DNA of 64,000 bases, taken from the NCBI RefSeq assembly GCF_002163835.1, contig NZ_CP019331.1:2925573-2989572 (forward strand). The letters run 5' to 3'. A program made the position numbers and the translations under genes. The notes under the pieces were generated by a model. That model did not search any database. It saw nothing but the letters and a program-made list of their open reading frames with translations, and was not told the origin of the DNA. Positions 1-8,098 of the stretch are shown piece after piece. The DNA comes from Polaribacter sp. SA4-10. GTDB taxonomy: Bacteria > Bacteroidota > Bacteroidia > Flavobacteriales > Flavobacteriaceae. Positions within the stretch are counted from its first letter, which is position 1, and each line of letters opens with the position of its first letter.

Positions 1-2
1 AG

Positions 3-1590
3 GGAGATGTCGGAGCAATAGGAGCACAAGGAATCGCAGGAGTTGATGGAATACAGGGAGATGTCGGAGCAATAGGAGCACAAGGAATCGCAGGAATAGA
101 TGGAATACAAGGAGATGTTGGAGCAATAGGAGCACAAGGAATCGCGGGAATTGATGGTGTTCAAGGAGCTGCTGGAGCAATAGGAGCACAAGGAATCGCA
201 GGAATTGATGGAATACAAGGAGCTGCTGGAGCAATAGGAGCGCAAGGAATCGCGGGAATTGATGGTGTCCAAGGAGATGTCGGAGCAATAGGTGCGCAAG
301 GAATTGCAGGAATAGATGGAGTTAAAGGAGATGTCGGTGCAATAGGTGCGCAAGGAATCGCAGGAATAGATGGAATACAAGGAGATGTCGGAGCAATAGG
401 AGCACAAGGAATCGCGGGAATTGATGGTGTTCAAGGAGCTGCTGGAGCAATAGGAGCAAAAGGAATTGCAGGAGTTGATGGAATACAAGGAGCTGCTGGA
501 TCAATAGGAGAACAAGGAATTGCAGGAGTTGATGGAATACAGGGAGATGTCGGAGCAATAGGAGCACAAGGAATCGCAGGAATTGATGGAATCCAAGGAG
601 ATGTTGGAGCAATAGGAGCACAAGGAATTGCAGGAGTTGATGGTGTTCAAGGAGCTGCTGGAGCAATAGGAGCACAAGGAATCGCAGGAGTTGATGGAAT
701 CCAAGGAGATGTTGGAGCAATAGGAGCACAAGGAATTACAGGAATAGATGGGATTCAAGGAGCTGTTGGAGCAATAGGAGCGCAAGGAATTGCAGGAATA
801 GATGGGATTCAAGGAGCTGTTGGAGCAATAGGTGCCCAAGGAATTGCAGGAGTTGATGGAATACAAGGAGCTGCTGGAGCAATAGGAGCCCAAGGAATTG
901 CAGGAATTGATGGAATACAAGGAGCAATAGGAGCACAAGGAATTGCAGGAATTGATGGAATACAAGGAGCTGTTGGAGCAATAGGAGCACAAGGAATTAC
1001 AGGAATAGATGGGATTCAAGGAGCTGTTGGAGCAATAGGTGCCCAAGGAATTGCAGGAGTTGATGGTGTCCAAGGAGATGTTGGAGCTCTAGGAGCACAA
1101 GGAATTGCAGGAATTGATGGTGTTCAAGGAGCTGCTGGAGCAATAGGAGCCCAAGGAATTGCAGGAGTTGATGGAATACAGGGAGATGTCGGAGCAATAG
1201 GAGCACAAGGAATCGCAGGAGTTGATGGAATCCAAGGAGCTGCTGGAGCAATAGGAGCACAAGGAATCGCAGGAATTGATGGAATACAAGGAGATATTGG
1301 AGCAATAGGAGTGCAAGGAATCGCAGGAGTTGATGGAATACAGGGAGATGTCGGAGCAACAGGAGCACAAGGAATAGCTGGTATTGATGGAGTTAAAGGA
1401 GATACTGGGGCAAAAGGATCCCAAGGAATCGCGGGAATTGATGGAATACAAGGAGATGTTGGAGCAATAGGAGCACAAGGAATTGCAGGAGTTGATGGGA
1501 TTCAAGGAGCTGCTGGAGCAATAGGACTTCAAGGAATCGCTGGAACTAATGGAACAGTTGGAGCGGATGGTATAGATGGGCAAGGTGGTA
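3..1590 (+). repeat. 54-bp in-frame tandem repeats encoding collagen-like units
   Basis: About 29 copies of a 54-base unit lie head to tail without spacers, each encoding six Gly-X-Y triplets. Copies differ mainly at the aGAyGT/GCTGCT (Asp-Val/Ala-Ala) positions and at synonymous sites. One copy near base 921 lacks 9 bases and keeps the triplet phase. The array continues past the left edge. Copy number is likely to vary between strains, and short-read assemblies may collapse it. Confidence 0.9.
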
Positions 1591-2042
1591 TTACGCAACA
1601 AGGATCGGAAATTTCAGTAACTGGAATAGGTACAGCTGGTGCCCCATACATTGTTAGCACAAGGGTTTATACAATTGGCTTATGGCCTGAACTAGGTGGA
1701 TATGTTTTTAGAGTATCAGCAGATGGAAGACATGGCTTAGTTGTTGAAACAGTTGATCAATCAACTTCTAGTAATTGGTATACAGCTCAAAATATAATTA
1801 GCGATCCAATAAACCATAGTATAGATGGACAAAAATTTATGGATTGGAGGTTGCCAACAAAATACGAATTAAATGAAATGTATTTATATCGTTTATTAAT
1901 TGGTGGTTTTATTAATAGTGACTACTGGGGTTCTACGGAGAATGATAGCAATAACGCGTGGATCCAGAATTTCATCCTTGGTATTCAGGGCAACGACAGT
2001 AAGAGCAACGCAAACTATGTGCGTGCAGTTCGGGCTTTTTAA
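3..2042 (+). CDS. Collagen-like repeat surface protein with DUF1566-type C-terminal domain (5' end outside window)
   Basis: The frame is open from base 3 to the stop at 2040-2042, so this is the C-terminal 679 residues of a longer protein. The first ~530 residues are uninterrupted Gly-X-Y triplets in 18-residue units such as GIAGIDGIQGDVGAIGAQ, a collagen-like triple-helix pattern. A linker rich in Gly, Thr and Gln follows. The last ~125 residues carry a DUF1566/Lcl-type domain, with the pattern GGYVF, WRLPTKYEL, YWGSTE and a terminal VRAVRAF. Such proteins are usually exported surface fibres with a C-terminal recognition or attachment domain; export is inferred because the signal peptide is not in view. 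An internal GTG at 1311 is a valine codon in the repeat, not a start. Function is unknown beyond this architecture. Confidence 0.85.
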   Translation, partial: GDVGAIGAQGIAGVDGIQGDVGAIGAQGIAGIDGIQGDVGAIGAQGIAGIDGVQGAAGAIGAQGIAGIDGIQGAAGAIGAQGIAGIDGVQGDVGAIGAQGIAGIDGVKGDVGAIGAQGIAGIDGIQGDVGAIGAQGIAGIDGVQGAAGAIGAKGIAGVDGIQGAAGSIGEQGIAGVDGIQGDVGAIGAQGIAGIDGIQGDVGAIGAQGIAGVDGVQGAAGAIGAQGIAGVDGIQGDVGAIGAQGITGIDGIQGAVGAIGAQGIAGIDGIQGAVGAIGAQGIAGVDGIQGAAGAIGAQGIAGIDGIQGAIGAQGIAGIDGIQGAVGAIGAQGITGIDGIQGAVGAIGAQGIAGVDGVQGDVGALGAQGIAGIDGVQGAAGAIGAQGIAGVDGIQGDVGAIGAQGIAGVDGIQGAAGAIGAQGIAGIDGIQGDIGAIGVQGIAGVDGIQGDVGATGAQGIAGIDGVKGDTGAKGSQGIAGIDGIQGDVGAIGAQGIAGVDGIQGAAGAIGLQGIAGTNGTVGADGIDGQGGITQQGSEISVTGIGTAGAPYIVSTRVYTIGLWPELGGYVFRVSADGRHGLVVETVDQSTSSNWYTAQNIISDPINHSIDGQKFMDWRLPTKYELNEMYLYRLLIGGFINSDYWGSTENDSNNAWIQNFILGIQGNDSKSNANYVRAVRAF

Positions 2043-2071
2043 CAATTTAATTATTTATCAATTTAATTAGT

Positions 2072-2085
2072 ACCGCGTAAGCGGT
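2072..2085 (+). other. Small GC-rich hairpin after the collagen-like gene
   Basis: ACCGC, the loop GTAA and GCGGT form a perfect 5-bp hairpin 30 bases after the stop codon. It stands just ahead of the stronger terminator hairpin and may stabilise the mRNA 3' end. It has no T tract of its own. Confidence 0.35.
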
Positions 2086-2095
2086 CGGTTTTAAA

Positions 2096-2148
2096 AAACA
2101 CAAAACCACGATTACTTTTAAAAAAGTGGTCGTGGTTTTTTTGTGTTT
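2096..2148 (+). terminator. Rho-independent terminator of the collagen-like gene
   Basis: A left arm at 2096-2111 (AAACACAAAACCACGA) pairs with a right arm at 2130-2148 that contains TCGTGG followed by a run of seven T and GTGTTT. The hairpin starts about 53 bases after the stop codon and is followed by an AT-rich stretch. Confidence 0.75.
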
Positions 2149-2163
2149 CATAAAAATAATTAC

Positions 2164-2404
2164 CTGTCATTACGAGGGAAGTATGACCGAAGTAATCTCA
2201 TGATTGAAACGTCATTACCAAACATGAAGAATGCATGACGTGGTAATCTCATGATTGAAACTAAAAATAAAAAGATTGCCACGTCTTGCCTCCTCGCAAT
2301 GACGTAAGTCCGCGTCATTGCGAGGAGTGATAACAACGAAGTAATCTGTTACTTTGCGGTTCTAATCATGAGATTGCTTCTTTCCACTGCGTTTCATTCG
2401 CAAT
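2164..2404. repeat. Intergenic palindromic repeat cluster (GTCATTGCGAGGA type)
   Basis: This non-coding stretch is built of related words in both orientations. A perfect 15-bp inverted repeat lies at 2290-2304 and 2313-2327 (core TCCTCGCAATGACG / CGTCATTGCGAGGA). A 19-bp direct repeat, GTAATCTCATGATTGAAAC, occurs at 2192-2210 and 2243-2261. An inverted copy of its core, AATCATGAGATT, lies at 2364-2375, and a further CGCAATGAC at 2399-2407. Intergenic repeats with this GTCATTGCGAGGA core are known from many bacterial genomes. The cluster looks like several nested or decayed copies of such an element. No ORF lies inside it. The remainder of the 2043-2616 gap shows only the hairpins upstream and a promoter at its end. 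Confidence 0.65.
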
Positions 2405-2587
2405 GACAAAATGTCTCGTCCTAATATAGTGTTACACTTAACGCTATTTCAGGACAAGACAATAAGCTGAATAAAAATAGTTAGCAGTGTCAGTTGGTGT
2501 TCTTCTTGTTATAGCAAAAATTTCTGAACCACTGATTGGTGAACAACATATTGTATTTGTTTAACGATATAAAAACGTATTAATAGT

Positions 2588-2595
2588 TATCTTTG
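2588..2595 (+). promoter_or_regulatory. Bacteroidota -7 box (TATCTTTG) of the M3 peptidase gene
   Basis: TATCTTTG matches the TAnnTTTG consensus and lies 21 bases before the ATG at 2617. A TTTG at 2556-2559 is rather far for a -33 element (28 bases). The box overlaps an in-frame TTG at 2593, which argues that translation begins at the ATG and not at that TTG. Confidence 0.5.
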
Positions 2596-2616
2596 AAAAA
2601 AATATTCTTTAAAAAA

Positions 2617-4632
2617 ATGAATCCACTTTTACAAGATTTTAACACGGCACCTTTTTCTAAAATTTCTAATACTGATTACAAACCAGCAATTAAAAAAGCA
2701 ATTAAAATTGCAAAAGTTGAAATTGAAGAAATTGTAAATAATTCTGAAAAACCAAGTTTTGAAAACACAACAGTTGCGTTAGATTTTACGGGTGAAAAAT
2801 TAGATAGAATTACAAGTATATTTTTCAATTTAAATTCTGCAGAAACAAATGACGAAATTCAAAAGATTGCTCAAGAAGTTTCTCCTTGGTTAAGTGAATT
2901 TAGAAATGATATTACTTTAAATGAAGCCTTGTTTAAAAGAGTGAAATCGGTTTTTGATATTAGAGAAACCTTAGATTTAAACCCTGAGCAAAAAATGCTT
3001 TTAGATAAGCAATACAAAGGTTTTGCTAGAAATGGTGCTAATTTAAAGGAAGAGGATAAAAATAAGTTACGTAAAATTGATACAGAGCTTTCTAAATTAT
3101 CACTAAAATTTGGAGAAAATGTTTTAGCAGAAACCAATGCTTTTGAGCTTCATATAACAGCAGAAAAAGACTTGTCTGGTTTGCCAGAAAGTGTAATAGA
3201 AGCAGCTAAAGAAGTTGCAAATTCTAAAGAAAAAGAAGGGTGGGTTTTTACATTAGATTACCCAAGTTACATTCCTTTTTTAACGTATGCAGACAATAGA
3301 GAGTTAAGAAAAAAACTTGCAATTGCAGCCGGTAAAAAAGGCTTTCAAAAAAATGAATTTAATAATGAGCAAATTGTTTTAGAGATTGTAAACCTTCGCC
3401 ACCAAAGAGCAAATTTATTAGGCTATACAACACATGCACATTTTGTTTTAGAAGAGAGAATGGCAGAAACGCCAGAGAACGTAATTGAGTTTTCTAATGA
3501 GTTGTTAGCAAAAGCAAAACCAGCAGCAAAAAAAGAATTTGAAGAATTAGAAAATTATGCAAAAAAACTTGATGGTATTGACCAATTACAAAAATGGGAT
3601 GGAGCCTATTATTCAGAAAAACTAAAGAAAGAAATTTTTGATTTAGATCAAGAATTATTAAAACCCTATTTTAAGTTAGAAAATGTAATTGATGGTGTTT
3701 TTGAAATTTCAAGTAGATTATATGATTTAAAATTTGAAGAAGTTTTTACTATCGACAAATACCACGAAGATGTAAAAACCTATAATGTAACGGATACAAA
3801 CGGAAATTTTATTGCTGTTTTTTACGCAGATTTTCATCCAAGGAAAGGAAAAAGAAACGGTGCGTGGATGACTTCTTATAAGTCTCAACAAATTAAAAAC
3901 GGCGTAAATGAGCGCCCACAAGTTTCAATTGTATGTAATTTTACAAAACCAACGGAAACAAAACCTTCGCTTTTAACATTTAATGAAGTTACTACCTTGT
4001 TTCATGAGTTTGGGCATGCGTTGCATGGTATGTTGGCAAATACAACCTATAAAAGTCTTTCCGGAACTTCTGTTTATTGGGATTTTGTTGAATTACCAAG
4101 TCAGGTTTTAGAAAATTGGTGTTATGAAAAAGAGGCCTTAGCGTTGTTTGCAAAACATTATGAAACGGGTGAAGTTATTCCGATGAAATATGTAGAAAAA
4201 ATTAAAGAATCTGCAAGTTTTCATGAAGGAATGCAAACGTTAAGACAACTTAGTTTTGGTTTATTAGATATGCAATGGCACGGACAGGATCCAACAAAAA
4301 TTAGCGCTGTAAAAGAGTTTGAAAATGAAGCTTTTGCTGAAACTAGATTATACCCTGATGTAGCAGAAAACTCTATGAGTACGGCTTTTTCTCATATTTT
4401 TCAAGGAGGATATTCTGCAGGATATTATTCATACAAATGGGCAGAAGTTTTAGATGCAGATGCTTTTGAATACTTTTTAGAAGAAGGAATTTTTAACAAA
4501 GAAGTAGCAACAAAATTTAAAGAAAACGTGTTGTCTAAAGGAGGTACAGAGAAACCAATGGAATTATACAAACGTTTTAGAGGAAAAGAACCAAAACCAG
4601 ATGCATTGTTAAAACGTGCAGGGTTAATTTAA
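2617..4632 (+). CDS. M3 family zinc oligopeptidase (Dcp/oligopeptidase A type)
   Basis: A 671-residue peptidase of the thimet oligopeptidase (M3) family, which degrades short peptides, mainly in the cytoplasm. The zinc site HEFGH lies at residues 463-467, with the third ligand likely Glu492 in the FVELPSQ motif. The substrate-binding stretch GYSAGYYSYKWA is present near residue 600. Length fits the family. The frame can be extended to a TTG at 2593, but ATG 2617 gives the usual family N-terminus (MNPLLQDFNTAPF) and lies downstream of a TATCTTTG promoter element. No signal peptide is visible, so an intracellular role in peptide turnover is inferred. It is monocistronic, followed by a repeat and a convergent gene. 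Confidence 0.93.
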   Translation: MNPLLQDFNTAPFSKISNTDYKPAIKKAIKIAKVEIEEIVNNSEKPSFENTTVALDFTGEKLDRITSIFFNLNSAETNDEIQKIAQEVSPWLSEFRNDITLNEALFKRVKSVFDIRETLDLNPEQKMLLDKQYKGFARNGANLKEEDKNKLRKIDTELSKLSLKFGENVLAETNAFELHITAEKDLSGLPESVIEAAKEVANSKEKEGWVFTLDYPSYIPFLTYADNRELRKKLAIAAGKKGFQKNEFNNEQIVLEIVNLRHQRANLLGYTTHAHFVLEERMAETPENVIEFSNELLAKAKPAAKKEFEELENYAKKLDGIDQLQKWDGAYYSEKLKKEIFDLDQELLKPYFKLENVIDGVFEISSRLYDLKFEEVFTIDKYHEDVKTYNVTDTNGNFIAVFYADFHPRKGKRNGAWMTSYKSQQIKNGVNERPQVSIVCNFTKPTETKPSLLTFNEVTTLFHEFGHALHGMLANTTYKSLSGTSVYWDFVELPSQVLENWCYEKEALALFAKHYETGEVIPMKYVEKIKESASFHEGMQTLRQLSFGLLDMQWHGQDPTKISAVKEFENEAFAETRLYPDVAENSMSTAFSHIFQGGYSAGYYSYKWAEVLDADAFEYFLEEGIFNKEVATKFKENVLSKGGTEKPMELYKRFRGKEPKPDALLKRAGLI

Positions 4633-4645
4633 ATATGAGTTTTTC

Positions 4646-4738
4646 AGTATTCAGTATTCAGTATTCAGTACTCAGTGCTCAGTATTTAGTATTCAGTCTT
4701 CAGTTTGCAGTTAGATAATTACTGCAAACTGAAGACTG
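4646..4738. repeat. 7-bp tandem repeat ending in a perfect 18-bp inverted repeat
   Basis: Nine degenerate copies of AGTATTC run from 4646 to 4708. The last copies form the left arm (4694-4711, CAGTCTTCAGTTTGCAGT) of a perfect 18-bp hairpin whose right arm is 4721-4738, with a 9-base loop. It lies between the convergent peptidase and glycosyltransferase genes and could terminate both, although no clear T tract follows. Related AGTATTC words also occur in a coding region at 43804-43827. Confidence 0.8.
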
Positions 4739-4741
4739 ATT

Positions 4742-5986
4742 TTACTGAACACTGTTTTTAACTTCTATCCATTTACTCATGTATTTTGTGGCTTGTAAAG
4801 TTTGATGTTGTAATAAACTTCCTAAAAAATTCTGAGTTCTATGTGCTTCTAAGTTTTCTTGTACTTCTTTTATTTTGTTGATAAATGAAGGACCAATTTT
4901 CTCTTTATCATAAATATAATTGATGATATCTATTCCTGTTTCTTGGGCATTTTTCCACATTGATTTATTTTTATACAATTCTGCAGACATAAATGCAAAA
5001 TCAGAAAAATTTTCCTCAATAAACCCACTCCAATTTAATCTACCACACATTCCTTCAGCTCCAATTTCTGTTGTAACACTTGGTGTGCCACAGATCATTG
5101 CTTCTGTAAGTTTCCCTTTTATACCTGCTCCAAAACGTAAAGGAGCTAAAACAACTCTTGCGTTGCCCACAACTTCTTTTGCGTTTTCTGCAAACCCTTT
5201 AATGATAAACCCTTCTTTTTTGTTATGTAATTCACTTATTTGCTGGTTAACATAGGCTCCATAAATATGAATTTCTGCTTTTGGCAAGTGCTCCTTTATT
5301 TCATTCCAAATCTCATTTTTTAGTGTTAAAACAGCATCAACATTTGGTTTGTGAAAGAAGTTACCGATAAATACAAAGTGTTCTCTTTCTTCAAATGATT
5401 TCCATTTTTTTTGTTGATGAATAGCTATCTTATCTAATAGAAATGGCAAATAATAAAGAATTTTCTCATCAATTTTAAAAACATTTTTTAGTAAATCCAT
5501 TTCAAAAGTTGAAATAATTAAAGACAAATCACATCTTAAAATAGCCGCAATTTCTCTTTTAGCATCATCAGATTTCAACAATGCTTCAGTGGTAAACTCT
5601 TCTTCGTTTTTTAATTGTTGATGTCTCGTTTTTCTTAAAAAATGTAAATCTTCAGTATCTAAAATCCGTAAAGCTTTTGGGCAATTTTCTGCAACTCGCC
5701 AACCAAATTGTTCTTCCATCATAAAACGATCGAACATCACAATTGTTGGGTTTAATTCTTTTATAAAATTATTAAAAGAAGAATTATTTAATTCAATAGA
5801 AACTTCATTAATTCCTAAAGCCTTTAAATGTGACGCTTTTTCTCCTTTTTGAGCTGGAGAGGCAAAAGTAATTTTCCAATTTTGTTTTAGAAATTGTTCA
5901 ATTAATTGTAGCATTCTGCCCCCTGCAGCAGAAGAATTGGGTTCTACCCAAACGTAGCCAATAATTAAAACATTTTGGATTTTCAA
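4742..5986 (-). CDS. Glycosyltransferase, GT-B fold (GT4-like)
   Basis: A 414-residue protein with the layout of family 4-type glycosyltransferases. An N-terminal half starts with a short beta strand and a glycine-rich turn (SSAAGGRMLQL). A C-terminal nucleotide-sugar half carries RFGAGIKGKLTEAM followed by GTPSVTTEIGAEGM at about residues 278-310, the region that normally holds the donor-binding glutamate and glycine loop. It is cytoplasmic and the acceptor is unknown; a role in envelope polysaccharide or glycoprotein glycan synthesis is inferred. It begins directly after the stop codon of the haem-binding protein gene and is probably co-transcribed with it. No other polysaccharide genes flank it. 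Confidence 0.8.
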   Translation of the reverse strand: MKIQNVLIIGYVWVEPNSSAAGGRMLQLIEQFLKQNWKITFASPAQKGEKASHLKALGINEVSIELNNSSFNNFIKELNPTIVMFDRFMMEEQFGWRVAENCPKALRILDTEDLHFLRKTRHQQLKNEEEFTTEALLKSDDAKREIAAILRCDLSLIISTFEMDLLKNVFKIDEKILYYLPFLLDKIAIHQQKKWKSFEEREHFVFIGNFFHKPNVDAVLTLKNEIWNEIKEHLPKAEIHIYGAYVNQQISELHNKKEGFIIKGFAENAKEVVGNARVVLAPLRFGAGIKGKLTEAMICGTPSVTTEIGAEGMCGRLNWSGFIEENFSDFAFMSAELYKNKSMWKNAQETGIDIINYIYDKEKIGPSFINKIKEVQENLEAHRTQNFLGSLLQHQTLQATKYMSKWIEVKNSVQ

Positions 5987-6460
5987 TTATTTAGCTTTTA
6001 ATTGTTGCTTGTAATTTGCTTGCACTTTTTTACCCCAAGCAACTACAGCATCAATTTGTTCTTGTGTTAAATTAGCTTCAGAATGCGTCCAAGTATAAGA
6101 ATTTAAAGGCATTTCTCCTTCTTCAACTTCTTCATACAACTCGTCCATCTTATGCTCTTTCTTTTTTAAAGAATAGTCGTTCCATTTAGAAAAGTTTAAA
6201 TGCTTTTTACCATCTTTAACATGCTCATCTAACCAGTAATTTACAGGTGTAATGTTGTTATACCAAGGATATGTTGTTTTTGCTGAATGGCAATCGAAAC
6301 AAGTAGTTTCTAATATTTTTCTGACATTTTCTGGTGGATTTGTTTCTGCCATAAAAGCAGTTACAGATTCTAAACTTCCTTCATTTTTTTCAGGACCAAA
6401 AAATTGTGAAATCAGTAAAATAATAAGTAGTAACAGTGCTATTTTTTTAAGTATTTTCAT
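5987..6460 (-). CDS. Haem-binding domain protein (CxxCH), membrane-anchored
   Basis: A 157-residue protein with an N-terminal hydrophobic segment (residues 5-21) acting as anchor or uncleaved signal. A single c-type haem motif CFDCH lies at residues 54-58, and a conserved Trp/Pro-rich region follows (TYPWYNN, MPLNSYTW). This matches the haem-binding domain family (Haem_bd) common in Bacteroidota, predicted to be periplasmic. The distal ligand and redox partner are unknown. The gene abuts the glycosyltransferase gene, and its upstream region is shared divergently with lpdA. Confidence 0.8.
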   Translation of the reverse strand: MKILKKIALLLLIILLISQFFGPEKNEGSLESVTAFMAETNPPENVRKILETTCFDCHSAKTTYPWYNNITPVNYWLDEHVKDGKKHLNFSKWNDYSLKKKEHKMDELYEEVEEGEMPLNSYTWTHSEANLTQEQIDAVVAWGKKVQANYKQQLKAK

Positions 6461-6508
6461 TTGTCAAGTTTTAAAATGTTCTAGTGAGTAAATCTACTAA
6501 ATTCCTAC

Positions 6509-6537
6509 TTTGTTCTGTGAAAATATCCGTATTTTTG
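6509..6537 (+). promoter_or_regulatory. Promoter of lpdA (TTTG-N17-TATTTTTG)
   Basis: TTTG at 6509-6512 and TATTTTTG at 6530-6537, separated by 17 bases, match the Bacteroidota -33/-7 consensus. The predicted transcript starts near 6544, about 50 bases before the ATG. Confidence 0.7.
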
Positions 6538-6595
6538 TCAACTATTATTAAAAAACAAACCGAAAGGTTATCGATTACGCAAAACAAACGCACTC

Positions 6596-7996
6596 ATGAA
6601 ATACGATATTATTGTAATTGGATCTGGTCCTGGAGGATACATTTCTGCAGTTAGAGCTTCTCAATTAGGTAAAAAAGTAGCAATCATAGAAAAATACTCA
6701 ACTTTAGGAGGTACTTGTACAAATGTTGGGTGTATTCCATCAAAAGCATTGTTAGATTCTTCTCATCATTACTATGATGCAGTTCATCACTTTGAAGAAC
6801 ATGGGATTTCTGTAGAAAAAACATCTTTCGATTTTGGAAAAATGATAGATAGAAAAGCTAAAATTGTTGAAACAACAACAGGTGGGATTAAATATTTAAT
6901 GGACAAAAACAACGTTGATGTTTATGAAGGTTTAGGTTCTTTTGAAGATGCTACACATGTAAAAGTTTCTAAAAAAGATGGTACATCAGAAATACTTGAA
7001 GGGACTAGTGTAATAATTGCAACAGGATCAAAACCATCAACGCTACCTTTTATCAGTTTAGATAAAGAAAGAGTAATTACGTCTACAGAAGCACTCATAT
7101 TACCTGAAGTACCAAAACATTTAATTGTTATTGGTGGTGGTGTAATTGGTTTAGAGTTGGGTTCTGTTTATAAACGTTTGGGTGCAGATGTTAGTGTTGT
7201 AGAGTATGCTCCAAAAATAACGCCAACAATGGATGCGGATGTTTCTAAAGAATTACAAAAAGTTTTAAAGAAACAAGGAATCAAATTTAATGTGAATCAC
7301 GGTGTAACTTCTGTTGAAAGAAATGGAGATGAAGTTATTGTAAAAGCAAATAATAAAAAAGGTGAAGAGGTTACTTTTACTGGAGATTATTGTTTAGTTG
7401 CAGTGGGTAGAAAAGCATATACAGAAGGTTTAGGGTTAGAAAAAGTGGGTATAGAAGTTAATGAACGTGGGCAAGTTTCTGTAAACGATCATTTACAAAC
7501 TAATATTTCTAATATTTATGCTATTGGAGATGTAGTGCAAGGTGCAATGTTAGCACATAAAGCTGAAGAAGAGGGTGTTGTAGTTGCAGAATATTTAGCG
7601 GGAGAAAAACCACATATTGATTATAATTTAATTCCAGGAATTGTTTACACATGGCCAGAAGTTGCTGCTGTTGGTAAAACGGAACAAGAATTAAAAGATG
7701 CAGGAGTTGATTATAAAGCGGGTAAATTTTCTATGAGAGCTTTAGGTAGATCTAGAGCAAGTGGAGATTTAGATGGTTTTGTAAAAGTTTTAGCAGATAA
7801 AAATACGGATGAAATTCTTGGAGTTCACATGGTTGGTGCACGTGTTGCAGATTTAATTATGGAAGCTGCAGTTGCAATGGAATTTAGAGCATCCGCAGAA
7901 GATTTAGCAAGAATATGTCATGGTCACCCAACCTATTCTGAAGCTGTAAAAGAAGCTGCAAAAGCTGCTTGGGACGGTAAACCTTTAAATGCTTAA
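6596..7996 (+). CDS. lpdA: Dihydrolipoyl dehydrogenase (E3)
   Basis: A 466-residue flavoprotein disulfide reductase that reoxidises dihydrolipoamide in pyruvate, 2-oxoglutarate or branched-chain dehydrogenase complexes and the glycine cleavage system. Seen directly are the FAD-binding GSGPGG at residues 9-14, the redox pair in GGTCTNVGCIPSK (Cys41, Cys46), the NAD-binding GGGVIGLELG near 178, a second FAD motif ending in AIGD, and the C-terminal catalytic pair in HPTYSE (His444, Glu449). Thr replaces the more usual Leu after the first Cys. It stands alone rather than next to E1/E2 genes, so it may serve several complexes. It has its own promoter and a downstream bidirectional terminator. Confidence 0.96.
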   Translation: MKYDIIVIGSGPGGYISAVRASQLGKKVAIIEKYSTLGGTCTNVGCIPSKALLDSSHHYYDAVHHFEEHGISVEKTSFDFGKMIDRKAKIVETTTGGIKYLMDKNNVDVYEGLGSFEDATHVKVSKKDGTSEILEGTSVIIATGSKPSTLPFISLDKERVITSTEALILPEVPKHLIVIGGGVIGLELGSVYKRLGADVSVVEYAPKITPTMDADVSKELQKVLKKQGIKFNVNHGVTSVERNGDEVIVKANNKKGEEVTFTGDYCLVAVGRKAYTEGLGLEKVGIEVNERGQVSVNDHLQTNISNIYAIGDVVQGAMLAHKAEEEGVVVAEYLAGEKPHIDYNLIPGIVYTWPEVAAVGKTEQELKDAGVDYKAGKFSMRALGRSRASGDLDGFVKVLADKNTDEILGVHMVGARVADLIMEAAVAMEFRASAEDLARICHGHPTYSEAVKEAAKAAWDGKPLNA

Positions 7997-8040
7997 AAAT
8001 TATAATTAGACTATTTTACATAGTATTACAATATTTCATT

Positions 8041-8074
8041 AAAAAACCAGAGAAGTTAAGTTCTCTGGTTTTTT
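8041..8074. terminator. Bidirectional terminator between lpdA and the convergent barrel gene
   Basis: AAAAAACCAGAGAA at 8041-8054, the loop GTTAAG and TTCTCTGGTTTTTT at 8061-8074 form a 14-bp perfect stem. A-rich and T-rich flanks suit termination in both directions. Confidence 0.85.
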
Positions 8075-8098
8075 TATTATTATATTTTTTGTTTTAGA

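Noticed and set aside
1..1600. CRISPR array
   Set aside because: The repeats are contiguous, in frame and coding; there are no unique spacers and no cas genes.
322..1601. Several Leu/Gln-rich or Ser/Cys/Asn-rich open frames on the minus strand
   Set aside because: They are antisense and out-of-frame readings of the 54-bp collagen-like repeat; the low-complexity composition follows from the repeat and no starts or RBS are convincing.
1311..2042. A 243-residue gene starting at GTG 1311
   Set aside because: The GTG is a valine codon within a Gly-X-Y unit; the same frame is open without a break to base 3 and beyond the window.
2593..2616. TTG start for the M3 peptidase
   Set aside because: The TTG is part of a TATCTTTG promoter element; ATG 2617 matches the family N-terminus.
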